From NCBI GenBank assembly GCA_946699065.1, contig CAMPDV010000305.1, positions 186,001-250,000 of the forward strand: a stretch of 64,000 bases of DNA, read 5' to 3'. This DNA comes from Loxodes magnus. Taxonomy: Eukaryota > Ciliophora > Karyorelictea > Loxodida > Loxodidae. The position numbers were made by a program, and so were the translations under genes. The notes under the pieces were generated by a model. That model made no database searches. It saw only the letters and a list, made by a program, of their open reading frames with translations, and was not told the DNA's origin. Shown here piece after piece: positions 12,288 through 24,240 of this stretch (positions within the stretch are counted from its first letter, which is position 1; the number at the start of each line of letters is the position of its first letter).

Positions 12288-13000
12288 ATGATGGATATAG
12301 ACGAAATTGAATTAAAGAAACAAAAAAGATAAAAAGGCTATTAGGTCTAATCTGAAAAGTTTTAGCAAGATAGCTAGCATAATTATCGATAAATATGTTA
12401 GAAAAAAAGAAAAGTCCTACTCGAAATTGGGAGACTTGGAACTTAATTTGTAAAGAATTCTAATTAGAAACAAATTCCCACCATTAGTAGTGATTTTTTT
12501 CAGATATTTTTGGATGAGTTATAATAATAGGTGAGACAATTTAGAAGCTGCGGTCTCGTCTCCCTTTTTGCGCAAGCTCCACTCAGACTGGAGTCTTTTG
12601 GTTTTGGAAATGTTACTATGTCCTGAGAACAATGTTGTGAAGCTTGGAGATGATGAGTTACGAACTTGCGTTAAGATAGATTGTGATAGCAAAATAACTA
12701 GAAGTCCATTATGAGAAAAGCTAGATTTGTTTGTCTTAACATTCATGTAATTGTCAAGGATTCTCTGAAAAGGATGTGCTGACATGCGTAGGCTGACCTA
12801 TCTCAATTAGATTACGAGGAACTTGAGCTTATGTTGGATTTATGGGTAAAATTAAGCTCAATCTTGTGCAAAAAACAGCTTTTAAGCAATTCTCACATAC
12901 ATTTCTTGTTAAATTTTATTGCACCACCCCTCCTTAGAACCAAAACACATTCCCATCTGCTGCAATATTGAACATCATCTATTAAGTTTTTTGTATTTTA
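12288..13000 (+). pseudogene. unknown protein gene, frameshifted (left arm)
   Basis: Starts MMDIDEIELKK at 12288 and reads to ~12530. A shifted frame then gives a well-composed protein (12530-12900) with several acidic and aromatic segments, e.g. KLGDDELRTCVK. The mirror copy on the minus strand starts at 28335 and shows the same switch of frame near the block CAATTTAGAAGC, so the lesion, or a very short intron, predates the arm duplication. I do not recognise the family. Confidence 0.45.
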
Positions 13001-13560
13001 TTGGAAAGGTAAATAGATGGCTGATGGTTATTTATTGAGTTATATAGGATCCTAGGAATTTAGGCAGGACAAATATGGAAATAATCTTTTCCTGAATTTA
13101 ATCCGAGGAGGGAATAAATTGCTCACAAAGATATTAAAACCGACTTCAAGAAGAAACTGGACTCTTAGAGGATAAATTAAACTTAAACTTTCGTGACATG
13201 CTGATATCTTAGATTGTCATAGTGGAAGGAAAATACGGTAAAAAATCAAACTAGTAGTAGATCAGATGCAAAATAGCTTTTAAGTTGAAATTAAATTTTA
13301 ATTTAATTTAATTAATAAAGATAATTAATCTTTTTCAAATTAAAAAATAGCTTAAGGAATATAAAGAGAAATTTGAAAATATCGATAGAAAACTTCTTTA
13401 AATAAATTGGAATAGGTATAAATTAAATTTTATCCATTTTATAAAATTTTGAGAGATAGTAAAATTAATTGAAAAATCTAAGAAAATATAATCAATTTCA
13501 TTTATAATTATAACTATAGCAATACTTATTTAGTAATTAAAATTTAATTTGAAGTTTTAA
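13000..13560. other. spacer with TTTAA repeat
   Basis: No gene seen. Contains a short TTTAA tract near 13290-13310 that is longer in the mirror copy (27290-27318). Confidence 0.5.
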
Positions 13561-13563
13561 ATG

Positions 13564-15495
13564 TCATTTAATCCACTCTTCAAGTATTTACAGCTTCTTC
13601 ATTAAAATTTATCTTTGTTCTTAAATCAAAATCTACCTCGTTGGTTTCTTAATTTAATCCGACTCTTTCTATTTTTTGTTTTGTATATATAATCTTTTGA
13701 ATTATCTTTTCAAACTTAATAATTTCTATTCACTAATCTAAGGAAATTCTTCAATATTTAGATAAGTTAAAACTTTATAAATAGGATATATACTACCTTA
13801 TTCATCAAAAATTGGAAAAGCCTAATCTGTTATTTACTTATTTTTATTTATATTCAAGCATTATAATTTTTTCCCAGTAATTATTAATTACCTAATATCG
13901 TTATCTTATAGTGTATTACAGTTAATAAGATTTAAATCTTAAAGATTTTTCATTTTTATTATTTCTTCAATCCAATTTTCCCCAACAATTCCAAAGTTTT
14001 TAAAGTATAACCTGTTAACTTATTCACAATACTAATTAATTATTTATAAAGTTTAGCTACTTAGTTATTTTATATTTATTAATGATATAATTTTAAGTTT
14101 CCTACAGTTAGTAAATATGAAGTTTAAAGTTTCTTCTGTTATATTATTCTAATTAATAAGAAGTTTTTAGTAATTTTATCCATATTCTCCTATTTTTCTA
14201 AAGCCACTATCTGATATATTTAAATCTCCCAAACTTAAAATTTTTAGATTAGGTAAATTTGTTAATAAAAGAATTAGATTTTCATCATTAAAGTTAGGGC
14301 ATTATATTATTTCTATAATTTCTATTTTAATATATGTAAAAGATAAGAAACTATTAAATGTTAATTGAGTAAATTTCTATAGTCAAATTCTTAAGTCTGT
14401 CATATTATAATGCTTCAATTTTAATAAAATTTAATCATTTAACTGTTTATCTCCAAACAAAAAGATTTATTTATTTAAGTTAGGACATAAATCTATAAAA
14501 TCTTCTATTTTTTCATTTTGTCCTATTTATATCTATTCTAAAAGAGTTCCTTTTTCTTCTAAGTATTTTCTTACTAATGAATAAGTTACGTTTTTGCTTA
14601 TAAGTAATATTTATTTTAATTTTAAGTTTAAGCAAAAATAATTTAAAAAACTCCCTGTTAGTTAGTAATTGTTTTATAAGTTTAATTATTCTAGTTAGTT
14701 TAATTATTATAGAAAATGTAAATCATTATCCTCTATTTATAAATTTTCGAGACTTAATTTCGTTAATCTAGAACAAAGTGAGAGTTAACTTAAAGATTTT
14801 CCAGCTAATAAGGTTAACTCTTCATTTTTATCGCTATTTTAATTTTTTTGCTTCATTATTTCCTTAAGTTTCAAAACTTAGTTAAAGGAGTTTAAAACCT
14901 ACTCACAAACATTTTTAGATAAGTATTTACCATCAATTGTTAAGGAATTAACATCAGATCGAATGATTTATAAAAAGCTTCATTCTATTTTATTTTTAAT
15001 ATAAGGTATTTCGCCTCCATAAAATTTTCCAAGTTATAAATCTCTTTCATATTGATATCTAAAGCTATAATAGAATTTACTAGTACTCTATAAATGACTA
15101 ATATCCCAATTATCAAGATACTAAACTATTTTGTTTAATATATTGTGATTTCTAAAAAATATTTATCTAATATTATTTGAAAAGGATAATATTGAATCTA
15201 CTTAAGGAATATTTATTTATTCCTTTTAATTTATTTTCCTAAGTTTTTATTATTTTTACAATTCTTATCCTTTTTCTCTGCTTTATCCTACCTCACTATT
15301 AGTTTATAGCATTTCTTCTAAGCTGTTGTAAACGAATTAACATTTTGAGCATTCAAAGAGATTTAGATCTTTAAATTGATTGCTAATACAAGACGAACAA
15401 AAGGTATGGGTGCAAGGTAAAGTAAGAGACTTTCTATCTTAACTGTTGTAATTTTGTTAGCAAAGGTCGCAAGAAAGGAGTATTTAAGGTTACAT
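13564..15495 (-). CDS. RING finger plus leucine-rich-repeat protein, copy B
   Basis: 643 residues from ATG 15495 to TGA 13564. The RING is complete (CDLC, PCTH, FCSSC, ECSKC with the same spacing as copy A). It carries TGG at codons 130 and 508, where copy A has TGA, and TGA at codon 172, where A has TGG. A one-base shorter A-run near 13672 shifts the last ~35 codons relative to the family, moving the stop from 13580 to 13564. This could be real or a homopolymer error. Mirror partner of copy C. Confidence 0.87.
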
Positions 15496-16163
15496 TATAA
15501 ATAAAAAAAAGATAAGATGATAAAGAAAATAAATTATAGTGAAATAATAAATAAAAAATAATAATTATTAATAAAAAATATATATGACATTATATAGTAA
15601 TATATAGGATATTTTAATTTGTAGTAAATTTAAAATTAAATAACTATTTTATTGGTTATAATAGTTCTACATTTTTAATAGCTAAATATTTATCAGTTTA
15701 AAAACTTCAATTTTGTTAAATAATTTTGCTAGTTTTAAATAAATTTGATTTAATAGAAATATAAATTATCTAATTAAAAACTTAATTTAATAAAAATATT
15801 TAAATATTTAATTTACATTTAAACTAACTAAAATTTATATTTTTATTTTTTTATTTTTTTTTAATTTAAATGCAAAAAACTCGAAAATGTGTAAAAATCT
15901 ACTCGTAATTTTCAGTTTTTCTGATGAAATTTGGGACCGAAATTCAAAACCTCAGGTAAATAAAAATTATTTCCTTGCTGGATTCTTAGCTTCTTTAGCT
16001 TAAGTTATATGAAGTTACAACTTCGTCTCTCCATTATTATGCTTTTACCCAAACTCGGATTCTACTTATAGATAAGGTTACCATAACATGGCTGAAACAA
16101 CTAACGTTTAAGGTTTTTGTAGATTTATTATAATGTCAATAAAGGGGAAATTTCTACAGAGTT

Positions 16164-16622
16164 ATGTCTAAGCTCTATAAAAAGCAAATTTCAATACTGG
16201 AAAGTTTCCTTTTTGATTCATTGGATGCCAAATTTCTTGTCGTGTGTTTATAGCTATGAATCATGCAAGAACGAGCCTTCACTTTAATTGCGTGGTTCGC
16301 TAAATCGAACGCTCCATAGATCTAGAGAGCAAAAGGAATAGTAGAGGAGTTAATTGTGTATTTATATTGTTGCACAGACAATTTTTGCAACCACTAACCA
16401 GCATAATTTCCTGAACCAACCTGGAATAAATGTTTTATGATTTTTTCTTTTGTTGCACCGCTCCGTTCCTATTAACTTCCTCCTTTGATTCAACTTGTTT
16501 ACGGTACATAGAGGATGTTAATCTCTTTAATGAAGATGTTGACACTTTATGTAATAATTAATTTATTAAAAAAACAGAATTTTCCATTGGATTTTTCTGT
16601 AAATTAACACTAACAAATGTGA
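16164..16622 (+). CDS. unknown protein, related to 45086-45330
   Basis: 152-codon frame from ATG 16164 to TGA 16620, with one internal TGA as Trp; the frame is also open further upstream to about 15980. Around 16375-16420 the product contains YLYCC-x-DNF-x-NH-x-P, and the block at 45150-45190 encodes a matching segment. The differences between the two fall mainly at third codon positions of this frame, which supports real coding. Unknown family. It lies in the arm spacer just outside the directly duplicated segment. Confidence 0.45.
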
Positions 16623-16969
16623 AGTTATCCAATTTCTTAAAAAAGGAAGAGTTAAAAAATTCGAATTAAATCTGAAAATAGAAAGATGATAGATCAAATA
16701 ATGGAATTAAGTGGTATATCTTGGAGTCATTTATCATGAAAAAGGTAATTTAATATAAGACTGTTAGAAGGGAACTTAAAGCTATTAGGATCAATGAAGA
16801 ATTGTATTTATATTATAAATTTATAGATATATTACTATCTTACGGTTTATATCATTTAGGTACAATTTTACGTTATTTAAGGCTGTATTTAGAGGTGAGT
16901 TGTACTTTGAACGTAATAAGAAGAATATGTAGTGTGAATAAATAAGCAAGAGTATATATACAATTGTAA

Positions 16970-17558
16970 AAAGGATTTTTCAGTCACATGTCCCTGTCTT
17001 TAATGAATTCTGTTACTTAAACTTAGCTGACTTCTTTTTAACATATTAGGTAAAGCTTTTTTCATTTATACTTAAAAACAAGGAAAGAGTCTAGAATCCG
17101 ATATGGGAAAACTTTTTGAGGGCATTTAGAATAAAATTATTAACTTTAAGTAATTTAAAAAGAATTTTTAGTTTATGGACTAAATAATGCAGACCAGATT
17201 ATAATTTCCACCTATCTTTTTATTGAGAACTATATAGAAGAACAAATAGTTCAAAATTTTATCAAGAAACAACTTTCACTTTAGAGATATGCCTAATACA
17301 CAGATATTTAAAGAATAACTTGAAGAATTTTTGAAATTTCCAGAAATAAATTATTCTAAACTTAGCAAGGAATAGGCTAGAAATAATCTCAATCTTAAAG
17401 TTGCGAACTCAATCTTAAATTCAATGAGATTTTCGCTTGCAACATTATCTTGAGAAAAGTTAGCTCTACAAGTGTGGAACAAAAGATACATTTAGAAATA
17501 TCTTTGAAAGTGTATATAATATAATTAATTAAAGTGATACCACTTTTCATTAGGATCA
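16970..17558 (-). other. downstream part of element G7, possible shifted frame
   Basis: Downstream of the G7 stop the minus strand is open for a long way in the +1/-1 frame that follows the T8 run. Copy 2 has one extra T in this stretch (around 53705), so if coding it is broken in one copy. No domain recognised. The left boundary coincides with the start of the direct duplication. Confidence 0.3.
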
Positions 17559-18410
17559 TCACTGATATAATGTTTATAAATGTTAAAAAAAAGTATTCTG
17601 GATATATTCTTCATAGTCTTCTTCTGTCTTATGCTTCATTATTACATATCGATTATTACTTTTTTCTCCAGGTTTTATTATAGGAATTTGGTTAAAGTCT
17701 AGTTCTTTTCCAATTATTTACTCTAGTTCTTTTCCAATTATTTACTAGGGTCTAAATCATATATTTTCTTCAGGACCGATTTACTAATTTTTTACGTTTG
17801 TTATCTTAAGTTTATAAATTTTACCCTCTTGAATAACATACAGTCTGCTTAATTTATTAAGTGTTTTTTAAATTCTTTTATTCTCTTCATTTTGTTTATT
17901 TTAATATTTCCAGCATTGTCTTACAAAATGACCAGGTTTTCTGCAGAACCAGCATTTAGGTTTTTCCTTCATTCTATTTCTTTTTGCTGGTTGAGTTGCT
18001 GGCTCTATATCCATAGGATCGTTGTGAGATAGATTTTTTAGAAACAGACTCTCAGTAATCTCAGCGAATTAGTTTAATTTTTCTTTTGTCTGCTTGATTC
18101 TCTAGTTAAATTCTAATAACTAAGGATGATTGTTGAGTTCAGTCTTGTAGTTACTATTTTCTTATCTTAGCGTGTTCACGTTATTGATCAGGCATTAGAT
18201 TTATTCTTTCAGTGAATTAAGTTGTATGGAAAGTTCGTTATTATCATTTTGCATTTTTTAGAGGTTTTCAAAAATTATTTTCTGAGGATCTAATAAACCT
18301 TAGGAAGAAGAGTGGGTTAGTTAAAGCTAAGACATGGTTAGAGATGATGCTTCAGGTTTTCTCTCCTACTCTGAGGAGGTGGTAAAAAAACCTTTCTTGA
18401 AGCCAGCCAT
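17559..18410 (-). CDS. Gag-like protein G7 with intact CCHC knuckle, copy 1
   Basis: 283 residues from ATG 18410 to TGA 17559. Starts MAGFKKGFF, followed by a Ser/Gln-rich stretch, a coiled coil, the motif DPMDIE, and at residues 153-166 (17954-17913) a perfect Cys-x2-Cys-x4-His-x4-Cys knuckle (CWFCRKPGHFVRQC). The tail contains a perfect 24-bp tandem duplication at 17699-17746 (8 residues repeated). Just before the stop, at 17585-17592, there is a run of eight T (coding strand), after which another frame gives a sensible continuation. The duplicate at 53994-54845 has the same length. No RT or protease domain seen. Confidence 0.8.
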
Positions 18411-18499
18411 TTTTGTGTATATGTATAATATTCGAACTTGCTTAGAAATTTCCTGGTAAAAGCTTGTATATATTTATAACTTACGACTAAATAACTTTA

Positions 18500-19280
18500 A
18501 ACTAGAAATGTTAACTCTCCATCACTCTTCTTATTTAAATTAACAATCTTCTTAATAAACTGTACTACAATAATCTATAAAGATAGAAAAAAAAGATAAA
18601 TAAAGTCACTGAAGCTCCAACTTCCTAAAAGAAACCAAGAAAAAATAGGAAATTGTCATGAATCAAGCATTATGTGATCTTAACTTTAGAGAAGAGTAAA
18701 TAAACTTTTCTCAATTAGCACTGTTGGTCGTCAACCTCCTAAAATTAAAAATCTCAAGAATATGAATTATAAACTTCTGTGAAAATGGAGCGAAGGTAAG
18801 AGAAAACAGAATCAAGACTAATGGCCTAAGAAATGATCTAAATACCTTATAAAACATATCACAAGATCAAAACATTCTATCTTAAAATTTACTATAGAAG
18901 CAGAGATGGAAAATAGATTAAAAAAAATAGTAAAAAGTATAAAAATTATGACTTCAAATGGAGATAAAAGTGACCCAATGATAATTAAGAAGAAATGATA
19001 AGAAGTAATAAAAGAAATTAGAAATAGATAAAGATTAGGAAAAAAGTTTCTGTAGTGGAATTTTATTACCTTTATGTCGGAAATGTTATAAATTCTAGCC
19101 GAAACTAAGGAACTATTGTATTCAAGAACAAAAGAGAAAGAAGAAAGAATCATGACTGAACCTAAGGAAGGAAAAGTGGGAAAAACTTAATTCACAATCT
19201 CATTAAAATTTTAGTTTCAAACATTTTTATTAAATAACAGAGAGCATGAACTGGTGTTTTACTGAAGGGTTTATTATATC
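18500..19280 (+). pseudogene. Gag-like element G9, decayed, plus-oriented copy
   Basis: Coiled-coil segment homologous to G4 (NISQDQN against NISQSQT), then SDPMI, then a degenerate knuckle region ending LYRKC-Y-KF, as in G4's LYRKC-W-KF; the first Cys and the His are lost. The parts lie in different frames, so it is a pseudogene. The 3' end at ~19190-19260 holds the GGGAGCATGAGC-type block (here GAGAGCATGAAC). An inverted copy lies at 22790-23645. Confidence 0.6.
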
Positions 19281-20790
19281 ATAATATAAAAATTTAATTT
19301 TAATAATATATTATATTATTTTGAAAAATATTTATTAATAAATAATTTTTTTCTATTTAAAATAAAAAAGATAAGAAAAGCTAAATATTATTAAACTCTG
19401 AAATTATAAAAATATTATAATTATAATTATTTTAAATTAAGAAAAGATAAAAAATAAAATTTTAAAAGATAAACTGTAATTTTTTATTTTATAAATTATA
19501 TTAAACATTTTCTAAACTGTCTATTTTTCCTGATTAAAATTGATTAATTAATTGTAAAAAATATACTAAAAATTCCTTAAATAATTTTAATTGAAAAATA
19601 TTAAAAATATTATAAGTTTAGTATAAAAAATAAAAATATATTTAAGTATCTTATATAATTTGAGTTAAATATAGTGTATAATTATTTTTTAGATTTTTAA
19701 TAATAAAAATTAAAACAATAATTTTTTATTAATCCCCAATAGTAGAATATTACAATGGATAAAAAATATAAGAAAAGGAAAAATCAGTTAAAAAATTGAA
19801 AATTTAAATTTCAAGATAAAAATAAATATTATTAAAAATTTTATTAAGAAATGAAGTTAAGAAATTTATGATCATAAACAATTATAAAAATTTATTTTGA
19901 AAAAACTAAAAAAGTAAAAATCTTTACATTAAATTCATCCAAGATAGAGTTTTATTTATTTATTTAAGCAATTAGTTCAATAAAAAAGAACAGTCAAATA
20001 AAAAATTATAATCTTTTTTATTTATAACTTTAGAAAAATCAATTTGAATTTCTTTTAAATTTATCTTTTATTATGTATAGTAACTTAAAAATTGTTTACA
20101 TTATAAAAATTTAAAAAAATAAATAAATACTGCTAATTTATTTTAAATATAAGATTTATTATAAAAAGTAACAATATGATAGCAGATAAATTTTTATATT
20201 ATGTTGACTATTTTTTAATATATTACTATCATATTTAATTAATTTAAATATTTTATTTTCCTATAAGATATTAAATATATTATTTCTATAAATGAAACTA
20301 ATATTTTTGACTTGTTTAATAAAATAAATTAAGAATGCTTTTATTTAATTTGATGCTATATATATTTTAATTAAAAATACTAATATTCTATATGTTTAAA
20401 ATAAACCTTAAATCATAGAGGGATCTAGCAGAACTCCTTATTAGAATTAGTGTTTTATATTTTATTTGAAAAACTCAATTTTCCTTAAATAATATTAAAA
20501 TATAATGATAATGCTAAATAAAAAATAAAATTATTTGCATAAAAAGAAAAAAAGCATAAATGCTTATAAAAGCAAGATAAATATAGTAACTTTTAGTTTA
20601 AATGAAAATATGCTAATTATATTTAAAGTAAAATATTACATTCCTTAAATATTAACTTTATTTTATTTTAAGTAATATATTTGTATTTTTTATCCAATTT
20701 AAGATATATTGGTAGAGAAATATTCTAATTTAGAATAAAAGACTAAAAAAATATTTATAAAAGAAAGCTTATTTTAATTTCCTTTTATAT
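19280..20790. other. AT-rich spacer, no gene seen
   Basis: Very AT-rich; repeated at ~55730-57205. No supported coding region. Confidence 0.5.
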
Positions 20791-20800
20791 TATAAATAAA

Positions 20801-21288
20801 ATGGTACCTAAGAAAAAACAGATCTCTTCAAAAAAACCTAATAAATTGTAAAAGGATGTTGCCAACAATCTTTATCTCCCTTAGATGGAGAACTAAGAAT
20901 TAGCAAAGGTTATCTTGAAATTTATTAACAAACAAAATAGTTAATTAATTCTATGGAAGTTTAAAAATCTTAAATTTATATTCTACGATATGAATTAGCT
21001 CTAAATTCATCTCTGCAGCAAATTTAAGAAAAAAGATCATAAAAAGAATAATTACAAAGAAAATTTAAAATTCCAAAAGCTCTAAGTTATAAACACCCAA
21101 TAAGTTAACAACCCAGTGGATATAGAATAATTAAATTCAAAATAAGAGATTTCCTATCGGAAATTATTATATGTTGGTATTGCAAGCGACCAGTGCATAA
21201 AATGCAGAGTTGTTATAATTTTAAATAAAAATAAAATAATAATAAGAAAATAATAGTAAGATATATTTAAAATATAATGCACAAGTGA
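20801..21288 (+). pseudogene. Gag-like gene with intact knuckle but a frameshift, copy 1
   Basis: ATG 20801 opens MVPKKKQISS..., continuing through a helical region to NPVDIE. The knuckle Cys-x2-Cys-x4-His-x4-Cys (CWYCKRPVHKMQSC, 21172-21213) follows in a frame shifted by one base; stop TGA 21286. Copy 2 (57213) has the opposite situation: MDIE-like motif and knuckle in one frame, but the knuckle His changed to Tyr and a one-base insertion earlier. Each copy is therefore broken differently. Confidence 0.65.
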
Positions 21289-21289
21289 A

Positions 21290-22790
21290 GGCTTACTTTA
21301 TAGAAAAAATTCATAATAAACAAAAGGAGGTACCTATATTTGACAAAAGATAATTTCTCAATTACAATTAATTTTTCCTAAAAAAGGCTTACAATCAAAT
21401 AGGATAATATAAAAAATTAATTAATTTAAATTTTAAATCGAGCCAAGAGCAAAAAGAATGAAGATATGACTCTTTAAGAACAAAAAAATTTTTTTTCTCA
21501 TCACAAAGATAGAGACAGATAGAGCATTAATAAAATAAAAAGCATAATTATTCTTTGAGTAATAATAGATATTTTTTAAATATTTTAAATTAATTTCTAG
21601 TTATATTTAGGAACGACTTATAATTAATAATTAAAATTTAGAATAAATCTTAATTTAAAACATAAAATAGAGATAAAGAAAGCTAACAAATATAATTAAT
21701 TTCTAGAAGAAAGATTATTATATTGAGGTTTGAAAAGAAAAAATTAAAATTTAAATTGATATATCATTCTCTTTAAATCTTTAATATTTGAAAGGGAAAA
21801 TTGTGTGAATAATGTTAGCTAAATTAATTTAATTTCCTTTGCTTAAATTTGTGAAAAAAACAAAACGAATAAATAAACTGATATATGAATAAATAATTAA
21901 GATAACTTGTAAAATAAGATTTACTACCATGAAATATATTCTCTTAACAAAAAAGTTTAAATTGAAAAATTAATTTTAATTCAGGATTGGAACTTAGCAT
22001 TAACACAAAATAGACTCAAGTCTTTCTATATGATAATTAACGCTTTTAATGTTTAAAAATGGAATTAACTTAAAATAAAATGAATTAATCAAAAAATATT
22101 TATAATAAAAATTCTTTTTAATTCATAATTTTTGAACTATTAAAAATGAACTAATATAATCATAAATATACTTTTTAATTAAAAAACAAAAAATATCTAT
22201 ATTTATTTTGAAAATTTTACATTATCTTATTAAAAAAGTATTTGCAAATGTATAAAATATTTGAAAATCTTAAAAAGTAGAAATAATCTTTTAAATAAAA
22301 TTTTAATATATCGCTTTATTTAATGCATCATCCTATAGCTAATATTTGCATCAAAATGATTTAATGCTTTTATGAAAATATACGAGTAATTTATTAATTA
22401 TTTTAGCAAATTAAGATGATAATAAACGAGCAATGATATTTAAAATTAAATACTTTATTTAAATATTTATCACTTCATATTAGTTTAAATATAATTTATA
22501 TTTTTCTATTTTTTAATTACCATTATTTTAATTTTATTATTTTTTAATAAATTATATATATCTTGCTAAAAAAATTATAAAAGATATAAAAAGCTTTTTA
22601 AAATTTAGTAGCTATAAATTAAAAATGTACATTCTTTATAAAAATTAATTAGTTTAATTAAATAGAATAAATGTATTATTTATTTGTTTTTATACTAAAA
22701 TAAAAAAAATTTAAATTTGCGATTAAAATTAAAATATTTCAATATAATATATGCAAAACTACGTTATATGCTCAAGATGTTAAGAAAAAT
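21290..22790. other. AT-rich spacer; empty site for element G8
   Basis: No gene seen. The block at 22484-22500 (TTTAAATATAATTTATA) is the uninterrupted target that is duplicated around the insertion at 58907-59849 in the second segmental copy. Confidence 0.6.
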
Positions 22791-23645
22791 TTTAAAAACT
22801 ACCAACTTTAGAAGTTTGGTAACTCGGATTTTTCCACATTTTTCATCCTATCCTTTCTTATTTTGGTCTTATCTCATCCCCTTGATTTTTTAAATCTCTC
22901 CACTTGCGCCGCAAAACGATCGGCTTAGTCGAGTTTCTTTTTGCTTCTTTCTCTTTTGTTCTTGAATACAATAGTTCCTTAGTTTCGGCTAGAATTTATA
23001 ACATTTCCGACATAAAGGTAATAAAATTCCACTACAGAAACTTTTTTCCTAATCTTTATCTATTTCTAATTTCTTTTATTACTTCTTATCATTTCTTCTT
23101 AATTATCATTGGGTCACTTTTATCTCCATTTGAAGTCATAATTTTTATACTTTTTACTATTTTTTTTAATCTATTTTCCATCTCTGCTTCTATAGTAAAT
23201 TTTAAGATAGAATGTTTTGATCTTGTGATATGTTTTATAAGGTATTTAGATCATTTCTTAGGCCATTAATCTTGATTCTGTTTTCTCTTACCTTTGCTCC
23301 ATTTTCACAGAAGTTTCTAATTCATATTCTTGAGATTTTTCATTTTTGGAGATTGACGACCAACAGTGGTAATTGAGAAAAGTTTATTTACTCTTCTCTA
23401 AAGTTAAGATCACATAATGTTTGATTCATGACAATTTCCTATTTCTTTTTGGTTTGTCTTCCAGAGTTTAAATTTCAGTGACTTACTTTTATCTTTTTTT
23501 TCTATCTTTATAGATTATTGTGGTACAGTTTATTAAGAAGAATGTTAATTTAAATAAGAAGAGTAATTGAGAGTTAACACTTATTGCTTTTACTCCTAAT
23601 CTGAGGAGGTAGTTAAAAAAGCTTTTTGAAGCTATCTACCTTTTT
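22790..23645 (-). pseudogene. Gag-like element G9, decayed, minus-oriented copy
   Basis: Inverted relative to 18500-19280; the near-identical part is ~22910-23560. Here the 5' end is visible: the frame begins with codons for VDSFKKLF preceded by AAG instead of ATG, so the start is lost. It is followed by the same coiled coil and degenerate knuckle. The pair makes an imperfect hairpin with a ~3.7-kb loop inside the spacer of the giant inverted repeat. Confidence 0.6.
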
Positions 23646-23764
23646 ATTTATAATTAGACGATTTATATTATTTTGAATATTTTTTATTAAAATTAACAAA
23701 AATATTTAACAAAAATAAAGTTAATTAACCGATTAATATTTAACTATTATAAACGTAGAAACTA

Positions 23765-24090
23765 TTAAAATCAATTTAAATAATTGAAAAGATGGTGGGA
23801 GCTGAGAATGATCTTCGTGACTAAACTTTCCGGTTTTATGACTAAGAACAAATTCCTTTCCTGTCGCTGAGTAAGTCCCTGTTCAGAGTCATTTTCTGAA
23901 GGAAACGCTGTCTTTGAGATTATCCGCTCTTGGTAGGGGCTTGAAGCCTGACTGCTCATAGTGATGGAGTTCCCTAGCAGCTGTGCCTGAAGCACAGCAA
24001 GATATCCCCGTTATTCCATAAAAAGAGAGCGTCGGGTGTGCAATCGGAAAGGAGTTTCCGGTCAAAAAGCTTTTTTAGTTGAAATGAATT
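23765..24090 (+). mobile_element. short GC-richer element, copy 1
   Basis: About 320 bp, clearly richer in GC than its flanks, flanked by AAA[TC]CAATTTAA-like direct repeats. The homologous region upstream of RING-LRR copy E (~42290) lacks it. The plus frame MVGAENDL... starts at 23792, close to the 5' end, as in the other elements. Near the 3' end CGGAAAGGAGTTTCCG can form a stem-loop. The frame is broken by a one-base deletion near 24030 relative to copy 2 (61094-61390). Confidence 0.6.
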
Positions 24091-24240
24091 AATTAAAACC
24101 AATTTAATATTGTCTTTAGTTTTAAATTTATTACTAAATAAAATAATCCTATATATTACTAATTAATAGCATATATATTTTTTATTAATAATTATCATTT
24201 TTTATTTATTATTTCACTATAATAAAATAATTTTAAAAAA

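Larger units (their letters stand above)
661..15650. repeat. left arm of giant inverted repeat
   Basis: Reads as the reverse complement of ~24105-39990; paired positions sum to about 40,610-40,650 throughout (3270/37356, 10686/29938, 15495/25119). By eye, most 60-base lines differ by only a few substitutions or single-base indels. It contains RING-LRR copies A and B, elements G4-G6 and several unknown ORFs, each with a mirror copy in the right arm. The right arm carries an extra 844-bp insertion (24223-25066) absent here. Confidence 0.95.

Noticed and set aside
18818..23269. Hydrophobic ORFs at 18818-19153 (minus) and 22904-23269 (plus) resembling membrane proteins
   Set aside because: They are antisense shadows of the G9 coiled-coil sequence; Lys/Glu-rich coding strands read backwards give Phe/Ile/Leu-rich frames.
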